Source: Solirubrobacteraceae bacterium
GTDB lineage: Bacteria > Actinomycetota > Thermoleophilia > Solirubrobacterales > Solirubrobacteraceae
DNA length: 64,000 bases
Reading direction: 5' to 3'
NCBI GenBank assembly: GCA_023230855.1
Contig: JALNWQ010000008.1
Span: 1-64,000, forward strand
Notes under the pieces: generated by a model
Seen by the model: only the letters and a program-made list of their open reading frames with translations
Told to the model about the DNA's origin: nothing
Databases searched by the model: none
Part shown: one piece after another, positions 61,573 through 64,000 of the stretch
Layout: each line of letters begins with the position of its first letter
Position numbering within the stretch: the first letter of the stretch is position 1
Position numbers and translations under genes: made by a program

Positions 61573-62579
61573 CGGGCGTCCTCGTCGTGACCGGCGGCCG
61601 CGCCGGCGGGGTCCTTGGCGGTGGCGTCCGGACCGGCCGGGTCCGGGGCGATGCGGTCCGGTGCGCCGGGTCGGTCGGCGGCTTGCGCCGCGGGCTCGGC
61701 GTCCCGCGGGCGGGCCGGGGACGGGCGGGCGGCGGGGCCCCCGCGGTCGCCGGTGGCGCGGGGTGCGCGTCCGTCACGCTGCTCGGCGCGGCGCGCCTCC
61801 TTCTCCGCCCGACGGCGGGCGTTGTCGGTCGCGACCGCGGCGAGGAACGCCTCGACCCGTGCGGGGTCCTTGCGGCCCGGGGAGCTCTCGGTCCCGCCCG
61901 CCACGTCGACGGCGAACGGCCACGCGGCGTGGATCGCGTCGACGACGTTGTCGGCCGTCAGGCCACCCGAGAGGATGAGGCGCGGCAGGGGATCGCCGGG
62001 GTTGGCGCGACGGACCGTCGCGAGCTCCCAGTCGAACGTCTCACCGGTCCCGCCGGGCACGCCCTCGCGGTAGGTGTCGAGCAGGTGGTAGTCCGTGCCG
62101 TACGGTCGCAGCGCGGCGACGTCGGCCGCCATCCGCACCCGCGTCGCCTTGATGACCTTGGCGCCGGTGCGCCGGGCGACCTCGGACGCGTACTGCGGGC
62201 CCTCGTCGCCGTGGAGCTGGACGAGCGTGAGCCCGCACGCGTCGACGGTGCGGGCCACCTCGTCGAGCGGAGCGTTGACGAACACGCCCGCGACCTCGGC
62301 CCGACGCTTGAGCGTCGCCCCGATCGCCTGGGCCTCGTCGAACCGGACGCGCCGCCGGCTCTGCGGCCAGAAGATCAGCCCGACCGCCCACGCGCCGTGC
62401 TCGACCGCGTGGACCGCGTCGTCGACCCGGGTGACGCCGCAGACCTTGACGCGCACGCCGGACGGGGCCGGAGCGGACGGGCGGCGCGACGCCGCCGGTC
62501 GCTCGTCGGGCCCCGCGTCGGCGTCGGCGCGGACCGGTCGCGGGCGCGGTCGGAGGGCGGGATCGGAGGGCGGGGCCAC
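61569..62579 (-). CDS. trpF: Phosphoribosylanthranilate isomerase with long C-terminal extension
   Basis: 336 aa, of which about 40-240 is the TrpF barrel: VRVKVCGVTRVDDAVHAVEHGAWAVGLIF, SRRRVRFDEA, GVFVNAPLDEVARTV, VQLHGDEGPQYA, LILSGGLTADNV, DVAGGTESSPGRKDPARVEAFL. The catalytic Cys and Asp are in VKVCGVTR and DVAGGTESSPGRKD. The last 90 residues are Arg/Ala/Pro low complexity and the first 38 are disordered. GTG start. trpC, trpD and trpE are not in the window. Confidence 0.93.
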
Positions 62580-62690
62580 GGATCCATGCTAGATGGTCGG
62601 ATCCACCGAGGATCGTGGCCCGGGCCGCACGGCCGCGCCGGTCGGGACGACGCGGCGCGGCCTCCACGGGTCGCCGGGCGGGACCGGCGG

Positions 62691-63944
62691 CTACGGGTTG
62701 CCGAACGGGGACCGCTCGTCCCCGCCCCGCGGCGTCGTCCGGGTCGACGTCGACTCGTCGGAGCCCCCGGACGTGCGCTTGTCCAGGGTGACCTTGACCT
62801 TCTTGGTCTCCTTGCCGCGGAGGATCTCGATCTCGATCTCGTCGCCCGGCTTGCGCTTGGCGACGATGGCGCCGACGTCGTCGCTGCCCTCGACGGCCTT
62901 GCCGTCGATCTTGACGATGATGTCGCCGCCGACGCGGACCTCGTCGCCGGACTGCGTGCCGAGCGTCAGGTCACCGGCCTGCAGGCCGGCCTTCGCGGCG
63001 GGCGAGTCGGGGACCACGGACGCGATCATCGCGCCCTTGTCCGTCGGCAGGTTGAGGGCCTTGACGAGCTGCTCGGGCACCGACAGCGTCGTCACGCCGA
63101 GCCGGGCGAGGTTCGCGCTGCCGGTCTTCTTGATGTCGGGCAGGACGTTCTTCACCGTGTCGATCGGCACCGCGAAGCCGATGCCGACGCTGCCCCCGCT
63201 CGCGCCGGACGTCGCGATCTGGCTGTTGATGCCGATGACCCGGCCCGCGGCGTCCAGCAGCGGACCGCCCGAGTTGCCGGGGTTGATCGCGGCGTCGGTC
63301 TGGATGACGTCCTCGATGCTGTACCCGTTCGGGGCCTGGAGCCGACGCTGCTTGGCCGACACGACGCCGGTGGTGAGCGTGCTGTCGAGCCCGTAGGGGT
63401 TGCCGATCGCCAGCACGCCGTCGCCGACCGCGACGTTCTCCGCCGACCCGAGCTCGAGCGGCTTGAGGTCCAGGCCCTTCGGGTCGACCTTGAGCACCGC
63501 CAGGTCGATCGACGCCTCCTGGCCGACGATCTTCGCGTCGACGGTCTTCTCGTTCGTGAAGGTCACCGTCACCTTCGTCGCGTTGTCGACGACGTGCGCG
63601 TTGGTGAGGATCGTGCCCTCGTCGTCGATGACGAAGCCGGAGCCGCTCGACGCCCCGCTCTGGTCGTCGGACGGATCCCCGAACGGCGACGTCGTCTGGC
63701 GGCTGACCTGCGCCTCGATCTGCACGACGCCCGGGGAGTCCCGCTCGTAGATCTGGCGCGCGGTGAGCGCCCCGTCCGCGTCGCCGGACGCCGCCGGTCG
63801 GCTCGTCGCCGAGATCGGGGCCTGTTGGAGGACCGTGGTCGTGTCTCCCCCACCGCCGATCCCGACCGCGCCGGCGCCGAGCGCGAGCCCGGCACCGAGC
63901 ACCGCGGAGACGCCGACGACGACGGGGGTACGGAGGTTGCTCAT
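62691..63944 (-). CDS. HtrA/DegP-like trypsin-type serine protease with PDZ domain
   Basis: 417 aa. N-terminal TM anchor (VVVGVSAVLGAGLALGAGAVGIG), a linker to about residue 70 and a trypsin domain: triad His in ILTNAHVV, Asp in SIDLAVLKV, Ser in INPGNSGGPLLDAAG. NPYGLDSTLTTGVVSA and IGFAVPIDTV are in the usual places. A C-terminal PDZ domain (about 290-380; LNLPTDKGAMIASVVPDSPAAKAGLQAGD ... GKAVEGSDDVGAIVAKRKPGDEIEIEILR) binds substrates. Periplasmic-type quality control. ATG 63944 leaves about 56 bases to the window end, which hold the presumed promoter. Confidence 0.94.
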   Translation of the reverse strand: MSNLRTPVVVGVSAVLGAGLALGAGAVGIGGGGDTTTVLQQAPISATSRPAASGDADGALTARQIYERDSPGVVQIEAQVSRQTTSPFGDPSDDQSGASSGSGFVIDDEGTILTNAHVVDNATKVTVTFTNEKTVDAKIVGQEASIDLAVLKVDPKGLDLKPLELGSAENVAVGDGVLAIGNPYGLDSTLTTGVVSAKQRRLQAPNGYSIEDVIQTDAAINPGNSGGPLLDAAGRVIGINSQIATSGASGGSVGIGFAVPIDTVKNVLPDIKKTGSANLARLGVTTLSVPEQLVKALNLPTDKGAMIASVVPDSPAAKAGLQAGDLTLGTQSGDEVRVGGDIIVKIDGKAVEGSDDVGAIVAKRKPGDEIEIEILRGKETKKVKVTLDKRTSGGSDESTSTRTTPRGGDERSPFGNP

Positions 63945-64000
63945 GGAGTCAAGTATCGACGGAGATCCCAAAGCCGGACTGAAGGACCCGTTCGAGGTCG

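Overview
The window is a very GC-rich chromosome (coding third positions almost all G or C) with dense genes, many GTG starts and repeated 4-base ATGA/GTGA overlaps between consecutive genes. Gene content and style point to a high-GC Gram-positive, most likely an actinobacterium of the Thermoleophilia (Solirubrobacterales/Patulibacter type). The best clue is a collagen-like secreted protein at 51840-52487 with an FVALGGTSYAAV-type start and a KNSVGSAQIKNRSV-type block. Calcium-binding-repeat proteins, a LAXTG (class E sortase) wall anchor, and a trpFBA order fit the same picture. The taxonomic call is inference.

Layout. 1-1136: remains of an insertion sequence (transposase cut by the window edge) and a less GC-biased orphan gene. 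1329-4645 (minus): tRNA t6A operon, read as LAXTG surface protein - tsaE - tsaB - rimI - tsaD. 4788-8173 (plus): flippase and secreted polysaccharide-enzyme-like protein. 8170-9772 (minus): a nine-TM protein with the aspartate signature of presenilin-type proteases, and a divergent uracil-DNA-glycosylase-like protein. 9973-13133 (plus): pantothenate operon (DUF2520 Rossmann protein, panC, panD, panB). 13319-21603: assorted enzymes (universal stress protein, quinone-type reductase, DUF2277, secreted M19-type dipeptidase, acetyltransferase, SRPBCC protein, phosphoesterase, PAP2). 21629-35271: DNA repair (uvrA, mutY, uvrB) mixed with a CDF transporter, DivIVA-like protein, aminotransferase and Baeyer-Villiger monooxygenase. 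36235-39849 (minus): GNAT, lytic transglycosylase, coaE, rpsA. 40019-46233: FAD reductase, NlpC/P60 hydrolase, AbrB-type membrane protein, repeat coiled coil, Sfp-type PPTase, small unknowns. 46305-51647: polA, sulfurtransferase, ACT-malic enzyme. 51840-57867: surface and secreted proteins including an RTX-like protein broken by an apparent frameshift, then a hydrolase and an epimerase. 57984-63944 (minus): HtrA-like protease, trpF-trpB-trpA, a small membrane protein and a ligand-binding lipoprotein.

Functional links: CoA/carrier-protein metabolism recurs (panBCD, coaE, PPTase), as do nucleotide excision and mismatch repair (uvrA, uvrB, mutY, polA) and envelope biology. No rRNA, tRNA, CRISPR array or prophage was recognised.

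The most unusual items are the presenilin-like protein, two families of intergenic hairpin repeats (45-bp hairpins with 20-bp arms and 5-nt loops at 13.2 kb and 55.6 kb; 73-bp tandem units at 18.2-18.4 kb, the last one containing the stop codon of a gene), the glycosylase homologue whose signature residues are substituted, and the frameshifted RTX-like gene.
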